DNA of 40,221 nt from Alistipes sp. (lineage in GTDB: Bacteria > Bacteroidota > Bacteroidia > Bacteroidales > Rikenellaceae). Shown here in pieces: positions 1 through 7,668 of this stretch (its first letter is position 1; every line of letters starts with the position of its first letter). The notes beneath the pieces were generated by a model. It was given only the letters and a program-made list of their open reading frames with translations, did not search any database and was not told the origin of the DNA. The DNA is taken from assembly GCA_017631285.1 (NCBI GenBank), contig JAGBTO010000018.1, positions 1-40,221 of the forward strand. Direction: 5' to 3'. A program made the translations under genes and the position numbers.

Positions 1-52
1 CCTTTTCTTATACGGTTTAACCGTGATTTGTGATATAAAAGCAGTTCTGTGG

Positions 53-84
53 GTTGCATTTTTTGAGTTTAACTGCTATATTTG
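53..84 (+). promoter_or_regulatory. Predicted promoter of mltG
   Basis: A TATATTTG box at 77-84 matches the Bacteroidota -7 consensus TAnnTTTG, and GTTG at 53-56 lies exactly 20 bases upstream in the -33 position (consensus TTTG). Transcription would start near 90, about 20 bases before the mltG start codon. Read by eye, with no transcription data. Confidence 0.6.
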
Positions 85-108
85 TAGATTAGAAAATATA
101 GGAAAGTT

Positions 109-1125
109 ATGAAAAAGTTATTTATATCAACCTTCGTAGCAGGTATTGTTTTGGGCGTAGCAGTTGTTGCGTGGGGTTTTATTTCGTTCAAAGGTAATGC
201 TGTTGTGGTTGATAAGGATTTTTATGTGTCGCGTAATACTACATATCAAGAACTAGTGGACTCCCTTAAGCCCTCGATTAAGCATCACTTAGCCTTCGAC
301 CTCTATGCTGATCGTCTTGGTTTGAGTGAGAACTACAAAAAGGGTCACTATGTTGTGAAGTCGGGTATGAATGTGATTGAGATTGTACGTATGTTCAAGC
401 TCGGTTTGCAGACACCTGTAAATGTGACGATGAACAATGTGAAGATTCCTGCGCAGCTGGCAGGTAAGTTGTCGAAGCAGTTCGAAGCCGATTCTGTGGA
501 GTTTATGCAGGTGCTTACCGATAAAGCTTTGTCTAAGAAGTTTGGTTTCGATAATCCGCTGACAATGTTCTCTATCTTTTTACCTAATACCTATGAATTT
601 TATTGGACTGCAACGCCTGATGAATTTGTAGATCGTATGTACAAGGAGTATAAGCGTTTTTGGACAGAGGAGCGTGATGCTAAACGTAAGCGTTCGGGGC
701 TTAGTAGGGTAGAGGTTGCAACCCTCGCCTCGATTGTTTATGAGGAGACACGCAAGGTGGATGAGATGCCACGTGTGGCAGGTGTGTATATTAACCGTTT
801 AAAGAAGGGGATGCCTTTGCAGGCTGACCCTACGATAAAGTATGCAATGCAGGACTTTGGGTTGCGTCGCATATTAAAGAAGCACTTGAAATATCAATCT
901 CCATACAATACGTATATAAATAAGGGTTTGCCACCTTCGCCAATCTGTATGCCAAGTGTGGAGGCTATTGATGCGGTGTTGAATTTTGAGAAACACGAAT
1001 ACCTATATTTCTGTGCTCGTCACACCTTTGATGGGTATCATAACTTTGCAAAGACATACTCGCAACACTTGGTAAATGCGCGTTTGTATCAGCAGGAACT
1101 AAATAAACGCAAGATAATGAAGTAG
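109..1125 (+). CDS. mltG: Endolytic murein transglycosylase MltG (YceG-like)
   Basis: This 338-residue protein is an inner-membrane lytic transglycosylase that cleaves nascent peptidoglycan glycan strands and is thought to set their length. Residues about 5-25 form one N-terminal membrane anchor, and the rest faces the periplasm. The YceG signature is clear: ASIVYEET at 207-214, holding the conserved glutamate expected to be catalytic (E213 aligns with the ET of the family's ASIVEKET), then INRL at about 228-231 and LQADPT at 237-242. Length is normal for the family. The start at 109 gives a hydrophobic N-terminus and follows a good promoter. The stop is only 5 bases before the glycosyltransferase start, so the two are almost certainly one transcript ending at the hairpin at 2274-2307. 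Family assignment is secure. Confidence 0.95.
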   Translation: MKKLFISTFVAGIVLGVAVVAWGFISFKGNAVVVDKDFYVSRNTTYQELVDSLKPSIKHHLAFDLYADRLGLSENYKKGHYVVKSGMNVIEIVRMFKLGLQTPVNVTMNNVKIPAQLAGKLSKQFEADSVEFMQVLTDKALSKKFGFDNPLTMFSIFLPNTYEFYWTATPDEFVDRMYKEYKRFWTEERDAKRKRSGLSRVEVATLASIVYEETRKVDEMPRVAGVYINRLKKGMPLQADPTIKYAMQDFGLRRILKKHLKYQSPYNTYINKGLPPSPICMPSVEAIDAVLNFEKHEYLYFCARHTFDGYHNFAKTYSQHLVNARLYQQELNKRKIMK

Positions 1126-1130
1126 GGGCT

Positions 1131-2255
1131 ATGAAGATTGTTGTTCTTGGGCCTGCACACCCTTATCGTGGTGGCTTGGCTACGATTATGGAGACTATGG
1201 CGAGGGAGTACCAGAGCCGTGGTCACGAAGTGAAGATTTACACCTTCTCGGTACAGTATCCGTCGTTATTGTTCCCTGGTAAGAGTCAGTTTGTCACTAC
1301 GCCTGCGCCTGAAGATCTGCATATCGAACGTGTGATGAATACGGTCAATCCTCTTAATTGGATACATTTGGGATTGCGCTTAAAGCGTGAGAAGCCCGAT
1401 ATGGTGCTTATGAAGTATTGGACTCCGTTTATGGCTCCCTGCTTCGGTACGGTGGCTCGCATAGCACGCACGAATGGCGTAACGAAGTTTGTTTGTCAGG
1501 TGGATAATGTCGAACCCCATGAACACCATATTATTGACAAGCCCTGCAACCACTATTATCTGGGTGCAGTGGATGGCTTTGTATATATGTCGGAGCAGGT
1601 GGGTGGCGAGCTGAAGGCTTACTCTTCGGTGCCGATGATATTCTCTCCACATCCTATGTTTGAGAATTTCGGCAAGGTGGTGGAACGCAATGAGGCATGT
1701 GCGCAGTTGGAGTTAGACCCAGAGCAGAAATATTCGCTTTTCTTTGGCTTGATTAGGGATTATAAGGGGCTTGATTTGTTGCTCGAGGCTTGGGCTAAAT
1801 GGCGCCCTGAAGGGCGAAAGTTACTTGTTGCGGGCGAGTTTTATGCTTCGCGAGAAAAGACCTATGAGTTGATTGAAAAGCTTGGCTTGCAGGATGACGT
1901 TGTGATGCATGAGGGTTTTGTGGCTGATGAGGATGTGAGATATTACTTCTCGGCGGCGGATTCTCTGCTGTTGCCATATCGTACCGCCACGCAGAGCGGA
2001 GTGACGCAGATTGCCTATAACTTCTCGATGCCTATGTTGGTTACGGGCGTTGGTGGATTGCCTGAAATTGTTCCCGATGGCAGGGTGGGTGTTGTCTGTG
2101 AGCCTTCGGTAGATGGAATTCTTGAGGGGTTGCAAAGATTATATGCCGAAGGAGAGTTGGCGCGTTTGAAGGATAATTTCGCACAGGAACGCAAACGGTT
2201 TTCGTGGGCGACGATGTGCGATAAGTTGCTTGAAGTACTTGAAATGGCAAAGTAG
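1131..2255 (+). CDS. Glycosyltransferase, GT4-like (GT-B fold)
   Basis: This is a 374-residue cytoplasmic retaining glycosyltransferase of the GT4/group 1 type, which transfers a sugar from an activated donor. The N-terminal Rossmann domain opens with MKIVVLGPAHPYRGGLA, containing the glycine-rich acceptor-side loop. The C-terminal donor-binding domain has FVADEDVRYYFSAADSLLLPY followed by a TQSGVTQIAYNFSMPML stretch and VGGLPEIV, the usual nucleotide-sugar-binding region around the E-x7-E position. There are no transmembrane segments. It starts 5 bases after mltG and shares its promoter, which suggests but does not prove an envelope glycan role. Donor and acceptor cannot be read from the sequence. 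Confidence 0.85.
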   Translation: MKIVVLGPAHPYRGGLATIMETMAREYQSRGHEVKIYTFSVQYPSLLFPGKSQFVTTPAPEDLHIERVMNTVNPLNWIHLGLRLKREKPDMVLMKYWTPFMAPCFGTVARIARTNGVTKFVCQVDNVEPHEHHIIDKPCNHYYLGAVDGFVYMSEQVGGELKAYSSVPMIFSPHPMFENFGKVVERNEACAQLELDPEQKYSLFFGLIRDYKGLDLLLEAWAKWRPEGRKLLVAGEFYASREKTYELIEKLGLQDDVVMHEGFVADEDVRYYFSAADSLLLPYRTATQSGVTQIAYNFSMPMLVTGVGGLPEIVPDGRVGVVCEPSVDGILEGLQRLYAEGELARLKDNFAQERKRFSWATMCDKLLEVLEMAK

Positions 2256-2273
2256 AATGGCAATGAATAAAAT

Positions 2274-2307
2274 AAAAATCCGACTTGGTTAAAAGTCGGA
2301 TTTTTTT
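2274..2307. terminator. Bidirectional terminator
   Basis: A perfect 13-bp stem (2274-2286 paired with 2293-2305, core AATCCGACTT) with a 6-base loop has a T-run on each strand. It sits between two convergent genes and can terminate both the glycosyltransferase transcript and the minus-strand hydrolase operon. Confidence 0.85.
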
Positions 2308-2308
2308 C

Positions 2309-3256
2309 TTATCGCTTAATGATAATTTTCTCACCCCAGACCGGAAGATATACTCCCTCACGATTTAGTTTCTCGCACTCGTTAATTCCGTAAGCATATG
2401 ACCAGCGCCACTTGTTTATGTGGTGTGCAAGCTCCAGAATGTGCGACATCAATACCATTTGTGGATTAAGTTTTTCCACCGCCTTGTCCATCTTTAAACC
2501 TACCGCCAAGTGAGGTACAAATACATCAATTTGGCGTGATGGGTTCATCTGCTCGTGGCTATATGAGTCGCTGGAGAAGAAGAATGTGAATGGCTTACCA
2601 TCTTTTGCGAGGCAGCTAATCTGGTAGCAGGTCACAAATTTTCGTGTTGCGGCATTGTGGTCTGCAAGCCAGTGCTCAATCTCAATATTGCCTATCGAAA
2701 ATTTCTCGCCACCCTTCAGCTTGTAGCCGTTATCCAAAAAGTTTGAATATACAGGCTTGCCTAAACGCTCCATCTCGGCGGTCAGTGGCCTCCACTGATG
2801 GTCGCTGTGGTTGTGGGTGATGCAGAGGAAGTCGATGAGCGGAGCGATACGCTGTGCGTGCTTGTGGTGAATATCCACACCAAAGCATTGGCTTGAGGTC
2901 TTTACAACGTAGCCCATGTTGTAGAGTTGCCACACTGCTATATCTTCGTTGTTGACCTTTGTTGCAGGGATTTCGCGCATGAGTTTCTCCAATGCTAAAT
3001 TGTAGAATTGCAGGATTCCCCAGCCTTCCAGCGCCTCCTCCTTGGCACAGCCTTCGCTACAGCGGTAATACTCGACAAATTGAGTGTCGGTCAAACCGTC
3101 GGCATAGCGTTGCATCTTTGCCATGGCCTCCTTGCGCTCGGTTGTAATGTTGAGATATGAAGTCTGCCTCCAAAGTATGTCGGCGAGCTCCTCTACGCCC
3201 TGCGCCCCACATAGCGTGGGGAGCAGAATGGCGAAGAGTATAATTAAGCGTTTCAT
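2309..3256 (-). CDS. Exported metallo-beta-lactamase-fold hydrolase
   Basis: This 315-residue protein carries the MBL metal-binding signature HNHSDH in the segment LCITHNHSDHQW, and further histidines that could complete a metal site (LADHN, later MSHILELAHHI). The open frame extends upstream to 3385, but the start at 3256 is preferred: it gives a clean signal peptide (MKRLIILFAILLPTLCGAQ) and leaves just one base after the stop codon of the upstream MFS gene (TAA-G-ATG), a typical translationally coupled junction. The substrate is unknown; MBL-fold enzymes range from lactonases to phosphodiesterases and nucleases. It is probably periplasmic. It is the last gene of a minus-strand cluster and ends right at the shared terminator. 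Confidence 0.75.
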   Translation of the reverse strand: MKRLIILFAILLPTLCGAQGVEELADILWRQTSYLNITTERKEAMAKMQRYADGLTDTQFVEYYRCSEGCAKEEALEGWGILQFYNLALEKLMREIPATKVNNEDIAVWQLYNMGYVVKTSSQCFGVDIHHKHAQRIAPLIDFLCITHNHSDHQWRPLTAEMERLGKPVYSNFLDNGYKLKGGEKFSIGNIEIEHWLADHNAATRKFVTCYQISCLAKDGKPFTFFFSSDSYSHEQMNPSRQIDVFVPHLAVGLKMDKAVEKLNPQMVLMSHILELAHHINKWRWSYAYGINECEKLNREGVYLPVWGEKIIIKR

Positions 3257-3257
3257 C

Positions 3258-4622
3258 TTACTTCTTGATGTTTGGCTGCTCCAGGCCATAGACCTTCTTG
3301 GCATCAACACGCTTGAGGATGAACGAAACGATGATAGACACAATGCCAAATACTGCGAAGATTGACATTGGAATAGTGTAGTCATAAGTTACGCCCTCTG
3401 TAGTCTCGATTGTTGCGTAGTTTTGGATAACCTTGCCAATCATCACAGGTACCATTGATAGACCAATGTTTTGGATGTAGAAGATAATGGCATAAGCCGA
3501 GCCGAGTTGCTTCATTGGAATAATCTTTGGTACTGATGGCCACATTGCAGATGGAACGAGCGAGAATGCGATGCCCAACACAATCATAACAAGGATAGCA
3601 AACCACCATACATTCAGGATTGGCAATGCGAACAATACGTGAACGAGTGTGAGCATAGCCGAGCCGATAATCATCAGCGTAGCACCCTTACCCAAACGGT
3701 CGTAGAGTGAGCCGAAGATTGGAGTTAGGAGGATTGTGCCGAATGGTAACATCGCTGGAATCAAACCTGCCAACTCTGGCTCAACGCCATACTTGTAGAT
3801 CATAAGCTTTGTGGCAAACTTCAAGAATGGGAATACGCCTGAGTAGAACAATACGCAGAGGATAGCAATCAACCAGAAACCTGTATTGGTGAAAATAACC
3901 TTCAAATCGCTGAAGTGGAAACCCTCCTCCTCTGTTGCAGTCTCTGCGGCTGCTACCGATGCGTCGAGTTTCTTATCCATCACACCATAAACGAGGTAGG
4001 CTACAAAGCCGATGCACAACAACGCTGCTCCCAGCAATACTGGAGCTGCCACATTATCCATAGCATTAGCAAATGGAAGGCTGCAAGCCAGGGCTGCTGC
4101 TGTACCGATACGAGCCATTGCCACCTGCAAGCCCATAGCAAGAGCAAGCTCGTGACCTGTGAACCACTTTGCGATAACCTTTGTTACGGTAATGCCTGTA
4201 ATCTCGGCACCCATGCCAAAGATTGCAAAGCCGAGTGCTGCAATGAGTACCTGGGTAGGGTAACCGAAGAGCTCTGCTGTGCCGAAGTCGCTGTTTACGG
4301 CGTACCACTTGATAAGGGTACCTACGAGCATCAAACCGCTACTCATAATACCTGTGAAGCGAACACCACACTTGTCGAGGATGATGCCTCCGAAGAAGAG
4401 CATCAACAGGAATACATTAATGTAGCCATAAGCTCCCGAGAAGAAGCCGTAGTCGTCGCTTGTCCATCCCAAGCCACCCTCAGCAGGTGCTTTGGTGAGC
4501 AAGTCCTCCAGTGGAGCCATCACGTCGGTGATGAAGTAACCGCACATCATCGTGAATGATACGATGATAAGCGCCAGCCAACGAGCTGCCGCTGAGTCGT
4601 TTAATCGTTTTGTTTGAGTCAT
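3258..4622 (-). CDS. MFS transporter (MFSD1-like)
   Basis: This is a 454-residue inner-membrane transporter of the major facilitator superfamily with about 12 predicted hydrophobic segments. The loop 2-3 signature is present as GGIILDKCGVRFTG. In the C-terminal half, SAMWPSVPKIIPMKQLGSAY followed by IFYIQNIGLSMVPVMIGKV resembles the MFSD1 branch, whose animal member is a lysosomal dipeptide transporter; that comparison is from memory and the substrate here is inferred only weakly. It starts 26 bases after the TPR gene and its stop is one base before the start of the MBL-fold hydrolase. The tight coupling suggests transporter and periplasmic hydrolase may serve the same compound. Confidence 0.85.
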   Translation of the reverse strand: MTQTKRLNDSAAARWLALIIVSFTMMCGYFITDVMAPLEDLLTKAPAEGGLGWTSDDYGFFSGAYGYINVFLLMLFFGGIILDKCGVRFTGIMSSGLMLVGTLIKWYAVNSDFGTAELFGYPTQVLIAALGFAIFGMGAEITGITVTKVIAKWFTGHELALAMGLQVAMARIGTAAALACSLPFANAMDNVAAPVLLGAALLCIGFVAYLVYGVMDKKLDASVAAAETATEEEGFHFSDLKVIFTNTGFWLIAILCVLFYSGVFPFLKFATKLMIYKYGVEPELAGLIPAMLPFGTILLTPIFGSLYDRLGKGATLMIIGSAMLTLVHVLFALPILNVWWFAILVMIVLGIAFSLVPSAMWPSVPKIIPMKQLGSAYAIIFYIQNIGLSMVPVMIGKVIQNYATIETTEGVTYDYTIPMSIFAVFGIVSIIVSFILKRVDAKKVYGLEQPNIKK

Positions 4623-4648
4623 AATTTATTTAAGTTTTTGTTTGTAAT

Positions 4649-6643
4649 TTAGTCGTTTGCGTAGTTCTTTAGCATTTCATAAGCACTCATTATACCCAAT
4701 TCGCCAGCCTTCGATAGGTCGAGGTAGCCCTTGCGAGTATCCTTCATGTAAATTTGCACCAAGCCACGGTTGAAGTATGCCTCGCCAAATGAAGGGTTGA
4801 GTTCTATAGCTCGGGTGTAGTCCTCATAGGCTTCGGGCAGCATATTCGATATGGCATAGAGGTTTGCGCGGTTGTAATAACTATACGCAAAGTCGGGATA
4901 TAGTTTTATGGCTTTGTTTATATCCTCAATAGCGTCGTCATAGTTGTAAGTGCGAGAACTGCGGTTGTGTAATCTGTTGGCAGGGTCAGCATCTATGGTG
5001 ATGCGTTGGTATGAGTTATCAATCGATGATATGAAATCAATCATCTCAGCACGCGTCGTAGAACGATTTAAATATAAGAACGGATTTGAAGGATTTAATG
5101 CTATTGCCTGAGTGAATGTGCTAACAGCATTGGTGTATTGCTTGATAAGCGATTGTGTCACTCCTCTCTGAAAATATAATATCCAGTTCGTATCAGTCAA
5201 ACGTAATTGCTCGGTAATGCTTTGGTCGATAATTATAAGGGAATCGGGCATGATGTTACTCTCGAGATTTGAGATGATGAGCCTTGGTTGATTAACCTTT
5301 TGTTTGAAATCAACCATGCGCTGTGCGTGGTATAATTCATCACGCGCGATTATTGCCGAGTCGGCGTTTATTAGAGTGAATTTAAATAGAGGCAACAACT
5401 TGATGTTTGCACTCTTTCTTGTTGCATTATTTATACCGTTGTTGAAATCACTGCTCTTGTCTTTTGAATCGAATGCAAGCAACTTGTCAAATTTTTGCGT
5501 GGTATCGGCATAAATTGAGTAGGTGCTATCCTTTAAGCGAGATTTATACTCTGCAATTTTTCTTTCGGCTGTTTGTCTGTCGCTTTTTGCACCTTTAGTA
5601 TCTCCTAAAAACAGGCGTAGCTGGCTGCGATTGAGGTAGGCATTAGCAAAATCGGGATAGAGCTTTATCGCATGAGAATAATCTGAAATAGCCTGTTCCA
5701 ATTCGCCTATTTGAGAATATAGAGTCGCTCGGTTATAGTAAACCAATACATTGTTGGGTGAATATCGTACAACGCGATTGTAATCCTCCAATGCTCGATT
5801 ATAATCACCTATCTGCGAACGAATAATTGCTCTGTTGAAATAAGTCAGTGAGTTTGTAGAGTCTAATTTTATAACATGATCAAAGTCACTCAATGCCAAC
5901 ATCGGACGTTTGGTGTCGGAATAGAGTAGGGCACGATTGAAGAATGACAATATAAATGTAGAGTCATGACTAATAGCGATATCTAAATCTTCTTCAGCTT
6001 CATCATATCGTTTTTGCTGCATCATGAGCATACTACGTCGATTGTAGCCGTTAGGGTCTTCTCGGTTTGTCTGAATGGCGGTAGTAAAATCTTCGTATGC
6101 TTTGGTTGTGTCTTGTAGATTGAGATAGCTCATACCTCGATTTATATAGGCATCGGCAACCTTTTTCTCTTGGCGTATAAACATGTCAAAATCCGAAATA
6201 GCCTCTTTGTACTGCTTATTAAGCAGACGTGTAACACCTCGGCTGTAATATGGGCCGGGTAGGTCAGGACGCAACTCTATTGCTTCATGAAAGTCCTTAA
6301 GTGCATCGTCGTAGTTTCCTAAACGAGAGCGAGTTATAGCTCTATATGTATAAGCGTTTGTGAATACGGGGTTTTTGTCGATGGCAAGCGAAAAGTCGGC
6401 ATCAGCACCCAGTAAATCATCCATGTTATACTTGGCTATACCACGCAGAAAATAACCTTCGTAGGCATTTGCATCAAAGCGTAGCAAAACATTCAGCACA
6501 CGAATAGCCTCTTGGTAATCATCGTTTGTCATCAACTTACGTCCCATGTTGTAGAAGTAAGCTTTGTTGTACTGCGTGCTGGCGCACCATGCACTCAGTA
6601 TGATGGCGAGGGTGATTACTATTTTTAGAATTTTGCTTCGCAT
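4649..6643 (-). CDS. Tetratricopeptide repeat protein
   Basis: This 664-residue protein has an N-terminal signal or anchor segment (residues about 5-22) followed by many TPR units. The repeats are recognisable by recurring AYxNRG, YYNRA and A-x-x-DYxxAI patterns spaced 34 residues apart. A first block of about ten repeats spans residues 30 to 365. A non-TPR stretch of about 130 residues follows, and a shorter second TPR block runs from about 490 to the end. TPR arrays bind partner proteins, so this is probably a periplasmic scaffold, but nothing in the sequence names the partner. It lies 53 bases downstream of era with no strong terminator between and may be co-transcribed with it. Confidence 0.85.
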   Translation of the reverse strand: MRSKILKIVITLAIILSAWCASTQYNKAYFYNMGRKLMTNDDYQEAIRVLNVLLRFDANAYEGYFLRGIAKYNMDDLLGADADFSLAIDKNPVFTNAYTYRAITRSRLGNYDDALKDFHEAIELRPDLPGPYYSRGVTRLLNKQYKEAISDFDMFIRQEKKVADAYINRGMSYLNLQDTTKAYEDFTTAIQTNREDPNGYNRRSMLMMQQKRYDEAEEDLDIAISHDSTFILSFFNRALLYSDTKRPMLALSDFDHVIKLDSTNSLTYFNRAIIRSQIGDYNRALEDYNRVVRYSPNNVLVYYNRATLYSQIGELEQAISDYSHAIKLYPDFANAYLNRSQLRLFLGDTKGAKSDRQTAERKIAEYKSRLKDSTYSIYADTTQKFDKLLAFDSKDKSSDFNNGINNATRKSANIKLLPLFKFTLINADSAIIARDELYHAQRMVDFKQKVNQPRLIISNLESNIMPDSLIIIDQSITEQLRLTDTNWILYFQRGVTQSLIKQYTNAVSTFTQAIALNPSNPFLYLNRSTTRAEMIDFISSIDNSYQRITIDADPANRLHNRSSRTYNYDDAIEDINKAIKLYPDFAYSYYNRANLYAISNMLPEAYEDYTRAIELNPSFGEAYFNRGLVQIYMKDTRKGYLDLSKAGELGIMSAYEMLKNYAND

Positions 6644-6696
6644 TAGGTTTTTGTGATTGATGTATTGCTTTAGCTTAAACGATAAAACTCGTTGAT

Positions 6697-7578
6697 TTAT
6701 TGCTGGTCATAGCCGAAACGTCTGAGCTGACGCTCGTTGTTACGCCAATCCTCCTGTACCTTTACAAAGAGCTGCAAGAACACCTTCTTTTGTAAGAAGC
6801 GTTCCATGTCTTCACGTGCCTGCTGACCTACGCGCTTCAGACGCTCGCCCTTGTGACCGATTACAATTCCCTTCTGCGATGTACGTGATACGTAAATAGT
6901 TGCTGATATGCGATCGATGGTTGGCTCCTCCTTGTAGGTGTCAATCTCAATCTCGCAGCAGTAGGGTATCTCCTTGTCGTAATTCAAGAGTATCTTTTCG
7001 CGGATAATCTCCGATGCAAAGAAACGCAAGGTTTTGTCCGTAAGAGTATCCTTGTCGTAGAATGGTTCTCCTTCGGGCAGACGCTCCAAAATAGCATCCA
7101 GAACACCTCCCATGCCAATCTTCTCCTTTGCCGATACAGGAATCACCACAGCCTCGGGTAGTCGGCTCTGCCAATCGGCCGCCAATGCTTCCAATTTGTC
7201 AGGAGTTGTGAGGTCTATCTTGTTGATAACAACTATTGTTGGTATGTTGCTGCGGTTTATGCGTTCGACAATTGCCTCCTGACGGTCACTTTGCTCAACG
7301 GTGTCGGTGACGTAAAGTATTACATCGGCATCATCCACAGCTCCGTGTACGAAGTTCATCATAGACTCCTGCAACTTGTATGCAGGCTTCAAGATTCCTG
7401 GAGTGTCGGAATATACAATCTGAAAGTCCTCGCCATTGACAATGCCCATAATGCGGTGACGTGTGGTCTGCGCCTTTGATGTTATGATTGACAGGCGTTC
7501 GCCCACCAGAGCGTTCATTAGTGTTGATTTACCCACGTTGGGGTTGCCGATGATATTTACAAATCCTGATTTGTGCAT
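6697..7578 (-). CDS. era: GTPase Era
   Basis: Era is a GTPase that binds 16S rRNA near its 3' end and is needed for assembly of the small ribosomal subunit. All landmarks are present in 293 residues: G1 GNPNVGKS at 11-18, switch region TSKAQTTRHR, G3 DTPG at 58-61, G4 NKID at 119-122, and a C-terminal KH domain with GIVIGHKGERLKRVG. The length is normal. The gene lies downstream of ffh on the same strand but behind a strong ffh terminator, and has its own promoter inside that region. Its start is only about 15 bases from the predicted transcription start. Confidence 0.97.
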   Translation of the reverse strand: MHKSGFVNIIGNPNVGKSTLMNALVGERLSIITSKAQTTRHRIMGIVNGEDFQIVYSDTPGILKPAYKLQESMMNFVHGAVDDADVILYVTDTVEQSDRQEAIVERINRSNIPTIVVINKIDLTTPDKLEALAADWQSRLPEAVVIPVSAKEKIGMGGVLDAILERLPEGEPFYDKDTLTDKTLRFFASEIIREKILLNYDKEIPYCCEIEIDTYKEEPTIDRISATIYVSRTSQKGIVIGHKGERLKRVGQQAREDMERFLQKKVFLQLFVKVQEDWRNNERQLRRFGYDQQ

Positions 7579-7584
7579 TTTTTA

Positions 7585-7621
7585 TCTTTTTTTATCGCAC
7601 AAAGATAGAGATAAAAAAAGA
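7585..7621 (-). promoter_or_regulatory. 12-bp inverted repeat around the era -7 box
   Basis: GATAAAAAAAGA at 7610-7621 is the exact reverse complement of TCTTTTTTTATC at 7585-7596, with a 13-base spacer that contains the predicted era -7 box (7600-7607). The proximal arm ends 6 bases before the era start codon and covers its ribosome-binding zone. It could be a DNA operator, or an RNA hairpin formed only in transcripts that read through from ffh. Confidence 0.5.
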
Positions 7622-7631
7622 CCCTTGCAAA
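7600..7631 (-). promoter_or_regulatory. Predicted promoter of era
   Basis: On the minus strand TATCTTTG (7600-7607) is preceded by TTTG (7628-7631) with a 20-base spacer, an exact match to the Bacteroidota consensus. The -33 box lies inside the ffh terminator hairpin. Confidence 0.7.
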
Positions 7632-7639
7632 TGCAAGGG
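7613..7639 (-). terminator. Terminator of ffh
   Basis: On the minus strand a CCCTTGC/GCAAGGG stem (7622-7628 with 7633-7639, 4-base loop) is followed by a run of seven T (A-run at 7613-7619 on the plus strand). It lies about 30 bases after the ffh stop codon. Confidence 0.75.
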
Positions 7640-7668
7640 CCTAAAAGGTAATAATCTATGATTATTAT

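Noticed and set aside
12..24. Palindrome ACGGTTTAACCGT near the window start
   Set aside because: It is short and has no T-run, and the upstream gene is outside the window, so its role cannot be judged.
3915..4559. 214-codon open frame on the plus strand opposite the MFS gene
   Set aside because: It is a cysteine- and histidine-rich shadow of the transporter's reverse complement, with no promoter and no recognisable domain.
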